Part shown: positions 1-6,526 of the stretch, one piece after another
How the letters are laid out: each line of letters begins with the position of its first letter
Position numbering within the stretch: position 1 is the first letter of the stretch
Assembly (NCBI GenBank): GCA_016790385.1
Contig: JAEUNV010000470.1
Coordinates: forward strand, 1-9,543
Reading direction: 5' to 3'
Length of the DNA stretch: 9,543 nucleotides
DNA from: Zoogloea sp.
GTDB taxonomy: Bacteria; Pseudomonadota; Gammaproteobacteria; Burkholderiales; Rhodocyclaceae
Program-made: the position numbers and the translations under genes
Notes under the pieces: generated by a model
Told to the model about the DNA's origin: nothing
The model's input: the letters and a program-made list of their open reading frames with translations, nothing else
The model's database searches: none

Positions 1-3
1 CCT

Positions 4-1029
4 TTATTGATGGCTCTTGATGAAACGGACGATCCCATCGCTTCCCACTGAACGACACACCTCATTCTTGCGCGCGAGATGGTTCAGATGGGCGATGGCT
101 TCTCCCATGGCAAACATGACCTGATGCGTGTCCAGTTCCCGGGGGAAAAGGGTTGCAAGAAGCTCCCCCGCGCAGTGGGGCACGGCACAGGCAGCGAGAA
201 GTTCCGCGCAGCGGTCGGCGTGGTGCTCGGCGAGCTGATCCACGCGCACACCAATGTTTCGGAACGGGCTCCCGTGGGATGGTAGCACGAGCGTGGCCGC
301 GGGCAACTGCTTGAAACCTCGGATCGATTCGAGGAAACGTCCCAGTGGATCGTCATCCGGGGTTGCGGCGAAAACGCTTACGTTGGTGGAAATGCGGGGC
401 AGCAGCATGTCGCCGGAAATCAGTATGCCGGCGGACTCGCAATGCAGGGACATGTGCTCGGGTGAGTGGCCGTAGCCCACGATCACTTTCCAGTCGTGGC
501 CACCGATCTTCAGCACGTCGCCGTCGATCACCCGGTCGTAGCTGGAGGGCAGTGACGGGACGCCGCGCTTGTAGGCGTTGCCACGGCGGGCGAGCGCGTC
601 GCAGCGTGCCTCGTCGAGGCCGTGCTGGCGAAACTGGGCGACCATGTCCGTTGCGTTGTAGCCCGGAAGCGGGTGCCACAGGGCATGCCCACCAAGGAAC
701 TCACCCAGGGTCATGGTGATCGGGGCGCCGGTTTTTTCGGCGAGCCATTGAGCCAGGCCCAGGTGATCAGGGTGGCAGTGGGTAACGATAATCCGCGTCA
801 CCGGCCGGCCTAGTCGGGTGAGAATGGTATTCCAGGCATCCTGGGTCGCTTCAAGACCGTAGCCGGTATCAACGATCACGACGCCTTCGCCATCCTCGAT
901 CAGCCACAAATTGATGTGGTCGAGGGCAAACGGCAGTGGCATCCGGATCCAGTGCACGCCGGGGGCGACTTCACGGGTTTCTCCGCCTGGCGGGAGGGTG
1001 TCGAAAGGGTAGTCGAGTGTCGGGGGCAT
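4..1029 (-). CDS. MBL-fold metallo-hydrolase (glyoxalase II/beta-lactamase-like)
   Basis: This 341-residue protein is a predicted cytosolic zinc hydrolase of the metallo-beta-lactamase superfamily; its substrate is unknown. Visible metal-ligand motifs are THCHPDHLG with H84, H86, D88 and H89, then H188 in GYGHSPEH, D207 in SGDMLL and H252 in PSHGSPF. This is the complete two-metal set in the usual order. The region after about residue 260 is helical and resembles the C-terminal extension of long MBL hydrolases. The open frame runs upstream to 1497, but that extension lies antisense to the regulator gene. I chose the ATG at 1029 because an AGGAGA ribosome binding site precedes it by about seven bases. 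It is divergent from the MerR-type gene with 114 bp between them, so that regulator may control it. A thioesterase or lactonase role is possible; no signal peptide is seen. Confidence 0.9.
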   Translation of the reverse strand: MPPTLDYPFDTLPPGGETREVAPGVHWIRMPLPFALDHINLWLIEDGEGVVIVDTGYGLEATQDAWNTILTRLGRPVTRIIVTHCHPDHLGLAQWLAEKTGAPITMTLGEFLGGHALWHPLPGYNATDMVAQFRQHGLDEARCDALARRGNAYKRGVPSLPSSYDRVIDGDVLKIGGHDWKVIVGYGHSPEHMSLHCESAGILISGDMLLPRISTNVSVFAATPDDDPLGRFLESIRGFKQLPAATLVLPSHGSPFRNIGVRVDQLAEHHADRCAELLAACAVPHCAGELLATLFPRELDTHQVMFAMGEAIAHLNHLARKNEVCRSVGSDGIVRFIKSHQ

Positions 1030-1143
1030 GGCTGCGTTCTCCTGTTTTTCCTGATGACCGTCTCGCTCGGCCGCGTTGCCCGTGGCTGCGAAATCTGATT
1101 TACTGGCCCGCGTTCCCTTCGCATCACGTTCTGCGCCGGACCC
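1030..1143. promoter_or_regulatory. Divergent control region between MBL hydrolase and MerR regulator
   Basis: These 114 bases separate two genes transcribed outward. On the plus strand TTGCCC (1076-1081) and TTTACT (1099-1104) are 17 bases apart and would start transcription about 30-35 bases before the regulator ATG; this is a plausible but weak sigma70-type promoter. The ribosome binding site of the hydrolase, AGGAGA on the minus strand, lies near 1037-1042. The regulator has no strong ribosome binding site. I see no copy here of the ACGTAA palindrome found beyond the regulator gene. The promoter assignment is pattern-based inference. Confidence 0.35.
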
Positions 1144-1581
1144 ATGAGCCAGGAAGAAACCTACACCATTACCGAACTTGCCCGTGAATTCGGCATCACG
1201 CCACGGGCCATCCGCTTCTACGAGGACGAAGGGCTTCTGGCCCCGACCCGTGCCGGACGCAACCGCATCTATGCCAAGCGTGATCGAACTCGGCTGCGCC
1301 TCATCCTGCGGGGCAAACGGCTGGGCCTGTCCCTTGCCGAGATCGGCGAGCTGCTCGGCATGTACGATGGTGTGCGCAATTCGGCACCGCAACTGCGCCG
1401 TTTTCTTCTCGTGCTGGACGAGCGTCGACGGGTCATTGAGCAGCAGCGCGAAGACATTGTGGCCGTCCTCGGCGAGATCGGCATGCTCGAAAAACAATGC
1501 CAGGAACTCCTGGCCGAGAACCCCGAAGGCGCCGCTGTGGCCCGCGCGGAACTTGCCGCCCGACTGCGAGAGAGCAGTTGA
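1144..1581 (+). CDS. MerR-family transcriptional regulator, LiuR-like
   Basis: This 145-residue DNA-binding regulator has a MerR-type helix-turn-helix at about residues 8-28 (YTITELAREFGITPRAIRFY), a wing to about 45, and the second helical pair KRDRTRLRLILRGKRLGLSL. A long heptad-rich helix at about 84-125 is the dimerisation coiled coil. There is a single cysteine (C119) outside any metal-loop pattern, so a metal or redox sensor of the MerR/CueR/SoxR type is unlikely. The closest match I recognise is the LiuR type, which controls branched-chain amino acid and acyl-CoA catabolism in proteobacteria. That assignment is by memory of the family pattern, not a search. The start is the ATG at 1144; the ribosome binding site is weak. 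It is divergent from an MBL hydrolase and followed by a LiuR-like palindrome. Confidence 0.88.
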   Translation: MSQEETYTITELAREFGITPRAIRFYEDEGLLAPTRAGRNRIYAKRDRTRLRLILRGKRLGLSLAEIGELLGMYDGVRNSAPQLRRFLLVLDERRRVIEQQREDIVAVLGEIGMLEKQCQELLAENPEGAAVARAELAARLRESS

Positions 1582-1583
1582 TT

Positions 1584-1618
1584 TTTACCACGTAAATTAC
1601 GCTTACGTAAACGTAAAA
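1584..1618. promoter_or_regulatory. Probable operator: ACGTAA-rich palindromes
   Basis: An AT-rich block stands out from the GC-rich surroundings directly after the regulator stop codon. The core at 1597-1616, TTACGCTTACGTAAACGTAA, is an inverted repeat in which 9 of 10 base pairs match, centred on TTACGTAA. A second, smaller inverted repeat lies beside it: TTTAC (1584-1588) and GTAAA (1592-1596) with a three-base spacer. The hexamer ACGTAA occurs three times, at 1590, 1605 and 1611. The pattern resembles the sites I recall for LiuR-type MerR regulators, so binding by the adjacent gene product is a reasonable inference. No clear -35/-10 pair flanks it. Confidence 0.6.
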
Positions 1619-1867
1619 TTTGATCGTGGAAGGTGTCTTGTTTGAGGCCGCCTTCTGTTCTCGGCCTGTGTCGGGGGCGTGGTGAGATGATCCGACTGGA
1701 GCGTGCCCGGATGGCGAACCGGGCCGATCAACGGACACCATGTGCGGGCATTGCAAAATTCGTGGGAGCTCACCCGGCAGGTGTGTGCGATACGCACGCC
1801 AATGATGAAACGTAAGGCGCGGCAGGGTATCTTGTCGAGCTGTCTCAACTTCAAGGATGAGTGACCG
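1619..1867. other. Non-coding leader region with small hairpins
   Basis: I find no convincing gene here. Two short inverted repeats are visible. GCCCGG (1705-1710) and CCGGGC (1719-1724) enclose an eight-base loop. GTGTGCG (1783-1789) and CGCACGC (1793-1799), with one G-T pair, enclose a three-base loop. Neither is followed by a T run, so they are not ordinary terminators. The region probably carries the promoter and leader of the downstream operon, but I cannot point to a good promoter. The ribosome binding site AAGGA (1853-1857) at its end serves the gene starting at 1868. Confidence 0.4.
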
Positions 1868-3010
1868 ATGGCCGTAACCCTCCGCATCCTGGGCGAAGAT
1901 GACCGCGCCGAGATCGAGCACGTCCGGCAGTTTTTCCGCAACTACGCGGGCTGGCTGGGTGTCGATCTGGGCTATCAGAACTTTGCCGAGGAAATGGCCT
2001 CTCTGCCCGGGGCCTATTCACCTCCTACCGGGCGCCTCTTTTTTGCCGAGCTGGATGGGCGGCCTGCCGGCTGTATCGGTATCCGGGCAGCCACCGAAGG
2101 CGTCTGCGAGATGAAACGCCTTTACGTCGAGCCGGAGTCGCGGGGGAACGGTGTTGGCCGCGAACTTGCGCTGGCCGCAATCAAGGCCGCCAAGAGTCTT
2201 GGCTACCGCAAGGTCATGCTGGATACCCTGCCGGCCATGCGCATTGCCGTGAAGCTCTACCGGGAGCTGGGTTTCAAGGAGGCGCCGGCCTATTACCCGA
2301 CGCCAGTCGAGGGCACGATGTTCCTCGCCCTCGACCTGGAAAACTGGTCGGAATCCGAGATCAAGAACGAGAACCTCTTCCATCTCTTCGACTACAACCT
2401 GGCGTGGTCGCGCAAGATGCGTCAGGTGGATCCGGGGTTTTTCGAAAAGCTGTCCACCTTGCAGAACCCCGAATACCTGTGGATCGGCTGCTCCGACTCC
2501 CGGGTGCCGGCCAACGAGATCATCGGGCTGCTGCCGGGTGAGGTCTTCGTGCATCGCAATGTGGCCAACGTGGTAGTGCACACGGATCTCAACTGCCTGT
2601 CGGTCATCCAGTTCGCGGTGGATGTGCTGAAGGTCAAGCACATCATGGTGGTTGGCCACTACGGTTGCGGTGGCGTGAAGGCGGCCCTCGGGCGTGACCG
2701 GGTCGGGCTGGTCGACCTGTGGCTGCGCCATGTGCAGGACGTCCACGTGAAGCACCTCGACCGGGTTGATCTGCTGCCACCCGACATGCGGCATGACCGC
2801 CTCTGCGAGTTGAATGCCCTGGAGCAGGTGGTAAATGTGTGCCAGACCGTTGTCGTCCAGGATGCCTGGAAGCGGGGGCAGCGTCTCACCGTGCATGGCT
2901 GGGTATATGGGTTGAAGGATGGCCTGATCCGTGACCTCGGTATCAACGTGAGCCGTCGTGAGGATCTCATGCCCCGTTATTTCGCCGCCCTCGAGACTCT
3001 CGAAGCGTGA
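1868..3010 (+). CDS. GNAT acetyltransferase fused to beta-carbonic anhydrase
   Basis: This 380-residue protein joins two cytosolic enzymes in one frame. Residues about 1-157 are a GNAT N-acetyltransferase with the acetyl-CoA loop RGNGVG (92-97) after the strand CEMKRLYVEP, and the late motif KLYRELGF (129-136). Its acceptor substrate is unknown. Residues about 168-380 are a beta-class carbonic anhydrase that interconverts CO2 and bicarbonate. Zinc ligands are C208 in CSDSR, H264 and C267 in HYGCGG; the D210-R212 pair is present. This half resembles E. coli Can along its whole length, including FVHRNVAN and AWKRGQ. The linker (about 158-167) is short and charged. There is no stop or frameshift at the junction, and no well-placed internal start, so I read it as a real fusion. 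AAGGA lies ten bases before the ATG. It is followed after five bases by the thioesterase gene. Confidence 0.92.
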   Translation: MAVTLRILGEDDRAEIEHVRQFFRNYAGWLGVDLGYQNFAEEMASLPGAYSPPTGRLFFAELDGRPAGCIGIRAATEGVCEMKRLYVEPESRGNGVGRELALAAIKAAKSLGYRKVMLDTLPAMRIAVKLYRELGFKEAPAYYPTPVEGTMFLALDLENWSESEIKNENLFHLFDYNLAWSRKMRQVDPGFFEKLSTLQNPEYLWIGCSDSRVPANEIIGLLPGEVFVHRNVANVVVHTDLNCLSVIQFAVDVLKVKHIMVVGHYGCGGVKAALGRDRVGLVDLWLRHVQDVHVKHLDRVDLLPPDMRHDRLCELNALEQVVNVCQTVVVQDAWKRGQRLTVHGWVYGLKDGLIRDLGINVSRREDLMPRYFAALETLEA

Positions 3011-3015
3011 ATTCC

Positions 3016-3474
3016 ATGGATCGTGGCGCGCATGGCCCGGCGGAACCGGCCTTGCGCGCGGATGTCACCCTCGATGGCCTCAATGCCCGCGGGCAGGGGC
3101 ATCTGCCAGGATGGTTCGGCTTTGAGGCGCTCGAACTCGCGCCAGGGCGGCTCCTGTCGCGCTTGACGATCCGTCCCGAAATGCTCGCACCCAACGGCTT
3201 TCTTCACGCTGCCACGGTCATTGCCCTGGCGGATACCAGTGCCGGCTATGCCACGGTTGCCCATCTGCCAGCGGGCGCCCGAAGCTTCACCACCGTCGAA
3301 CTGAAGAGCAATTTTTTTGGCACTCAGACCGAAGGCGAATTGCGTTGCGAGGCCCGGGCTGTGCACCTGGGCCGCAGCACCCAGGTATGGGACGCGGAAG
3401 TAAGTGGTGGCGACGGCCGGCGTCTTGCCCTGTTCCGCTGCACCCAGATGATCCTGTGGCCCAGGGAGGCCTGA
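3016..3474 (+). CDS. PaaI-like hotdog-fold thioesterase
   Basis: This protein of 152 residues is a predicted acyl-CoA thioesterase with the hotdog fold. The central helix carries NGFLHAATVIALADTSAGYA, where N60, H64 and D73 match the N-x-x-x-H...D pattern of PaaI-type enzymes. The usual HGG is HAA here. The later strand VELKSNFFG matches the family's second conserved block. Length fits the family (about 130-160). Substrate cannot be told from sequence; aromatic or short-chain acyl-CoA are the usual ones. A GTG at 3007 would overlap the upstream stop and add three residues; neither start has a strong ribosome binding site, and I prefer the ATG. Tight spacing on both sides suggests cotranscription with the GNAT-carbonic anhydrase gene and the isomerase gene. 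Confidence 0.85.
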   Translation: MDRGAHGPAEPALRADVTLDGLNARGQGHLPGWFGFEALELAPGRLLSRLTIRPEMLAPNGFLHAATVIALADTSAGYATVAHLPAGARSFTTVELKSNFFGTQTEGELRCEARAVHLGRSTQVWDAEVSGGDGRRLALFRCTQMILWPREA

Positions 3475-3490
3475 AACGGAGGACTACGCC

Positions 3491-4114
3491 ATGACCGACG
3501 ACACCCGGCAGCCAGCCGCACCCATCGACTTTTACTTCGACTTTTCCTCGCCCTACGGCTACTTTGCCGCCGAGAAGATCGATGCCCTGGCGGCGCGCTA
3601 TGGGCGCGCGGTGCATTGGCATCCGTTTCTGCTCGGGGTCACCTTCAAGGTCACTGGTCTGGCGCCCCTGCCAACGATTCCCCTGAAGGGCGCCTACTCC
3701 CTGCACGACATCGAGCGTTCGGCGCGCTACTTCGGTCTGCCCTTCCGGCAGCCCGGCACCTTTCCCATCCCCACCCAGCATGCGGCGCGCGCCTTCCTTT
3801 GGCTCAACGATCGCAATCCGGCGCGCGCCAAGGCCTTTGGCCTGGCGGCGTACCGGGCTTACTTCGTTGATGACGTGAATATCTCGGACCTCGCGGTCGT
3901 GCTTGATCTTGCCGCCAAGCAGGGTGTCGACCGTGACGAACTTGCCGTGGTACTGACGGGCACCGAGATCAAGGCCCGTCTGGCGGCGGAGGTGGAGCTT
4001 GGCCTGTCACGCGGGGTTTTCGGGTCGCCTTTCGTCTTTGTCGATGGCGAGGCGTTTTGGGGGGCCGATCGACTTCCCCAATTGGAGCGCTGGCTGGCCG
4101 AGGGGGGCTTCTGA
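3491..4114 (+). CDS. 2-hydroxychromene-2-carboxylate isomerase family protein (first copy)
   Basis: This 207-residue protein has the thioredoxin-like DsbA/GST-kappa fold. Characterised members (NahD-type) use glutathione to isomerise 2-hydroxychromene-2-carboxylate in naphthalene breakdown. The N-terminal active-site segment [15 protein letters not shown] has serines 19-20 where DsbA has its CXXC cysteines, so this is not a disulfide oxidase. The cis-proline loop GVFGSPFVFVDGEAFWG (175-191) and the end [10 protein letters not shown] are conserved. The start is the ATG at 3491 with GGAGG eight bases before it. No other naphthalene or aromatic ring-cleavage gene is in view, so the family name should not be taken as the real reaction. 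A glutathione-dependent isomerase or transferase for another electrophile is equally possible. It is paralogous to the next gene. Confidence 0.85.
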   Translation: MTDDTRQPAAPIDFYFDFSSPYGYFAAEKIDALAARYGRAVHWHPFLLGVTFKVTGLAPLPTIPLKGAYSLHDIERSARYFGLPFRQPGTFPIPTQHAARAFLWLNDRNPARAKAFGLAAYRAYFVDDVNISDLAVVLDLAAKQGVDRDELAVVLTGTEIKARLAAEVELGLSRGVFGSPFVFVDGEAFWGADRLPQLERWLAEGGF

Positions 4115-4116
4115 CC

Positions 4117-4154
4117 CCCAGTGTTGTCCGCCACCCCAGGTGGGCAACACTGGG
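4117..4154. repeat. Strong inverted repeat between the tandem isomerase genes
   Basis: CCCAGTGTTG (4117-4126) and CAACACTGGG (4145-4154) form a perfect ten-base-pair stem. Inside it CCACC (4131-4135) and GGTGG (4139-4143) can pair with a three-base loop, with a small asymmetric bulge between the two stems. It begins two bases after the upstream stop codon. No T run follows (the next bases are ATAATGCC), so a classical intrinsic terminator is doubtful. An attenuator or mRNA-processing and stability hairpin that lowers expression of the downstream genes is a reasonable inference. Confidence 0.6.
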
Positions 4155-4201
4155 ATAATGCCCGCTGAGCATTTCCGACCCCCGTGCTTTCCGGAGACCC
4201 C

Positions 4202-4804
4202 ATGTCTGCACCCATCGATTTCTACTTCGATTTTTCCTCCCCATACGGCTACCTGGCTTCCGAGCAGATCGACGCGCTTGGCGCAAAGCATGGTCGTGCC
4301 GTGATGTGGCATGCCATTGTGCTGGATGCCCAGTTTCAGCCCCAGGGCGGCATGAAGATTCCCACGGCCCTGATGCGCACCGAGTACGTCAAGCGTGACG
4401 TCGAGCGCTCGGCCGCCTATTTCGGCATCCCCTACAAGGCCCCGGCGCCTTATCCGGTCCATACCGAGCACGCCGCCCGCGCCTTCCAATGGCTCAGCGA
4501 CCGTAATCCGGACGAGGCCCGCAGCTTTGCCCATGCCGTGTTCCGCGCCTATTTCGTCGAAGGTCGGAATATCGCCGAAACCGCCGTCCTGCTGGAGATT
4601 GCCGAAAGCCTCAAACTTGATCGGGACGACGTGTCCGCCGCCTTCTCCGATTCGGCCACCAAGGCTCGCCTCAAGGCCGAGATCGACCTGGCCGAGGCCC
4701 GGGGCGTGTTTGGTTCGCCTTTCTTCATTGTTGAAGGCGAAGGTTTCTGGGGTAACGACCGCCTGCCCCAGCTCGAACGCTGGCTGGCCAAGGGGCCTTT
4801 CTGA
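4202..4804 (+). CDS. 2-hydroxychromene-2-carboxylate isomerase family protein (second copy)
   Basis: This 200-residue protein is a paralog of the preceding gene and aligns with it without gaps over the parts I compared; by eye roughly half of the residues agree. It has the same [14 protein letters not shown] active-site segment with S12-S13, the [17 protein letters not shown] cis-proline loop (168-184) and the [10 protein letters not shown] end. The two differ most at residues 38-60, the likely substrate-facing region, which suggests different substrates. A GTG at 4184 would add six residues; I chose the ATG at 4202 because GGAG precedes it by five bases. It is separated from the first copy by a strong hairpin and followed after one base by the LOG-family gene. 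The predicted role is glutathione-dependent isomerisation or conjugation; the substrate is unknown. Confidence 0.85.
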   Translation: MSAPIDFYFDFSSPYGYLASEQIDALGAKHGRAVMWHAIVLDAQFQPQGGMKIPTALMRTEYVKRDVERSAAYFGIPYKAPAPYPVHTEHAARAFQWLSDRNPDEARSFAHAVFRAYFVEGRNIAETAVLLEIAESLKLDRDDVSAAFSDSATKARLKAEIDLAEARGVFGSPFFIVEGEGFWGNDRLPQLERWLAKGPF

Positions 4805-4805
4805 C

Positions 4806-5390
4806 ATGCGCAGTATCTGCGTCTTCTGCGGCTCGCGCCCTGGGGTGAGGCCTGCCTACAGGGCTGCGGCGGAACTTCTTGGCAAGACCCTCGCCGAGCG
4901 CGGCTTGGAGCTGGTGTATGGCGGCGGCAATGTCGGCCTGATGGGGGTTGTCGCCGACGCCTGTCTGGCTGCCGGAGGCAAGGTGGTTGGGGTGATACCC
5001 CGCGCCCTGATGGAATGGGAGGTGGGGCACGAGGGCTTGAGCCGACTCGAGGTGGTTGACTCGATGCACACCCGTAAGGCCCGCATGGCCGAACTGGCAG
5101 ATGGCTTCATCGCCTTGCCCGGTGGCCTGGGCACCTTTGAAGAACTGTTCGAGATCCTTACCTGGGCGCAGCTTGGCTTTCACAACAAGCCGACGGCCTT
5201 GCTGAATGTCGAAGCCTATTACCAACCTCTCATCCAGTTGATGGATCGCGGAGTGGGCGAGGGTTTCATGAAGGCCGAGAACCGCGGCCTGCTGCTGGTG
5301 GAGGACAACGTGGTCGCACTGCTGCGCGCCATGGCGGCCTACCACCCACCTGCCGTCGGTAAGCGCATCCGCGACGAGCGACAGCTGTAA
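4806..5390 (+). CDS. LOG-family protein (TIGR00730), nucleotide 5'-monophosphate phosphoribohydrolase
   Basis: This 194-residue Rossmann-fold protein belongs to the LOG/YvdD family, often misnamed lysine decarboxylase. Characterised members hydrolyse cytokinin riboside 5'-monophosphates or AMP-like nucleotides to base and ribose 5-phosphate. Visible motifs are the N-terminal CVFCGSRPG, the loop [10 protein letters not shown] (38-47), MHTRKARM (87-94) and the family signature PGGLGTFEE (105-113), which holds the catalytic residues. Length is typical. The frame is open upstream through the preceding gene, but the ATG at 4806 begins one base after that gene's stop, a typical coupled start. It is followed by the formaldehyde dehydrogenase gene after 28 bases. 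Its physiological substrate in bacteria is generally unclear, and nothing here settles it. Confidence 0.9.
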   Translation: MRSICVFCGSRPGVRPAYRAAAELLGKTLAERGLELVYGGGNVGLMGVVADACLAAGGKVVGVIPRALMEWEVGHEGLSRLEVVDSMHTRKARMAELADGFIALPGGLGTFEELFEILTWAQLGFHNKPTALLNVEAYYQPLIQLMDRGVGEGFMKAENRGLLLVEDNVVALLRAMAAYHPPAVGKRIRDERQL

Positions 5391-5418
5391 CAACCGATAC
5401 CCCCAAGGAGAAACACCC

Positions 5419-6525
5419 GTGAAGACCCGTGCCGCAGTTGCCTGGAAAGCCGGAGCACCCCTGTCCGTTGAAACCGTCGAGCTTGAAGGCCCCAAGGCCG
5501 GCGAGGTGTTGGTGGAGGTCAAGGCTACCGGAATCTGCCATACCGACTACTACACCCTCTCCGGGGCCGATCCGGAAGGCCTGTTCCCGGCAATTCTTGG
5601 CCACGAGGGGGCCGGGGTTGTTGTCGATGTGGGGCCGGAGGTGAAGTCTCTGCGGGCGGGTGATCATGTGATCCCCCTCTATACGCCCGAATGCCGCGAG
5701 TGCAAGTTCTGCCTGTCGCGGAAGACCAACCTGTGCCAGAAGATTCGCAGCACCCAGGGCCGCGGTCTGATGCCGGATGCCACCAGCCGCTTCAGCCTGG
5801 ATGGCAAGCCCATCCTGCACTACATGGGTACCTCCACCTTCTCCAACTACATTGTGGTGCCCGAGATTGCCCTGGCCAAGATCCGCAATGACGCGCCCTT
5901 CGACAAGGTCTGCTACATCGGTTGTGGCGTGACCACGGGCGTGGGCGCCGTGCTGTTCACCGCCAAGGTGGAAGCCGGAGCCAATGTGGTGGTGTTCGGC
6001 CTGGGTGGCATCGGCCTCAACGTGATCCAGGCCGCCAGGATGGTGGGGGCCGACAAGATCATCGGCGTCGACCTCAACCCCGGCCGTGAAGCCATGGCCC
6101 GCAAGTTTGGCATGACCCACTTCATCAACCCGAATGAGGTGGAGAACGTGGTCGATCACATCATTCAGCTGACCGACGGTGGGGCTGACTACAGTTTCGA
6201 GTGCATCGGCAACACCAAGGTGATGCGTCAGGCGCTGGAGTGCACCCACAAGGGCTGGGGCCAGTCGGTGATCATCGGTGTGGCCGAGGCCGGTGCCGAA
6301 ATCTCCACGCGACCCTTCCAGCTGGTCACCGGCCGGGTGTGGAAGGGTTCTGCCTTCGGTGGTGCGCGTGGCCGCACCGATGTGCCGAAGATCGTGGACT
6401 GGTACATGGAAGGCAAGCTCAACATCGACGACCTGATCACCCACACGCTCACCCTCGATCAGATCAATGACGGTTTCGATCTGATGAAGAAGGGTGAATC
6501 GATCCGCTCGGTGGTGGTGTATTGA
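5419..6525 (+). CDS. frmA: S-(hydroxymethyl)glutathione dehydrogenase (class III alcohol dehydrogenase)
   Basis: This 368-residue zinc enzyme oxidises S-hydroxymethylglutathione, the spontaneous adduct of formaldehyde and glutathione, to S-formylglutathione with NAD+; class III enzymes can also reduce S-nitrosoglutathione. The catalytic zinc ligands are C40, H62 and C169, with the GHEGAG block at 61-66. The structural zinc site is C92, C95, C98 and C106. The NAD-binding turn is GLGGIG (195-200), followed by D218, the acidic residue that selects NAD over NADP. Length matches FrmA/AdhC. The start is GTG at 5419 with AAGGAG eight bases before it. The next gene, for the second step, starts one base after the stop, so the two are translationally coupled. 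No FrmR-type formaldehyde repressor is in the window. Confidence 0.96.
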   Translation: MKTRAAVAWKAGAPLSVETVELEGPKAGEVLVEVKATGICHTDYYTLSGADPEGLFPAILGHEGAGVVVDVGPEVKSLRAGDHVIPLYTPECRECKFCLSRKTNLCQKIRSTQGRGLMPDATSRFSLDGKPILHYMGTSTFSNYIVVPEIALAKIRNDAPFDKVCYIGCGVTTGVGAVLFTAKVEAGANVVVFGLGGIGLNVIQAARMVGADKIIGVDLNPGREAMARKFGMTHFINPNEVENVVDHIIQLTDGGADYSFECIGNTKVMRQALECTHKGWGQSVIIGVAEAGAEISTRPFQLVTGRVWKGSAFGGARGRTDVPKIVDWYMEGKLNIDDLITHTLTLDQINDGFDLMKKGESIRSVVVY

Positions 6526-6526
6526 G

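Noticed and set aside
1030..1497. Extension of the first MBL hydrolase frame up to 1497 on the minus strand
   Set aside because: It runs antisense through the MerR gene, has no family similarity that I can see, and a strong ribosome binding site marks the ATG at 1029.
1633..1815. Possible 60-residue gene in the gap before the GNAT-carbonic anhydrase gene
   Set aside because: It has no clear ribosome binding site, no recognisable motif and arginine-rich composition typical of random frames in GC-rich DNA.
4154..4159. GATAAT as a -10 box for the second isomerase gene
   Set aside because: No acceptable -35 box lies 16-18 bases upstream; that position is inside the hairpin and reads as C-rich sequence.
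3491..4804. Tandem isomerases as DsbA-type disulfide oxidases
   Set aside because: The active-site segment has SSPY rather than CXXC, and there is no signal peptide for export.
4395..4805. N-terminal extension of the LOG-family frame
   Set aside because: It overlaps the second isomerase gene in another frame and codes a low-complexity Ser/Pro/Arg sequence; the family N-terminus begins at 4806.
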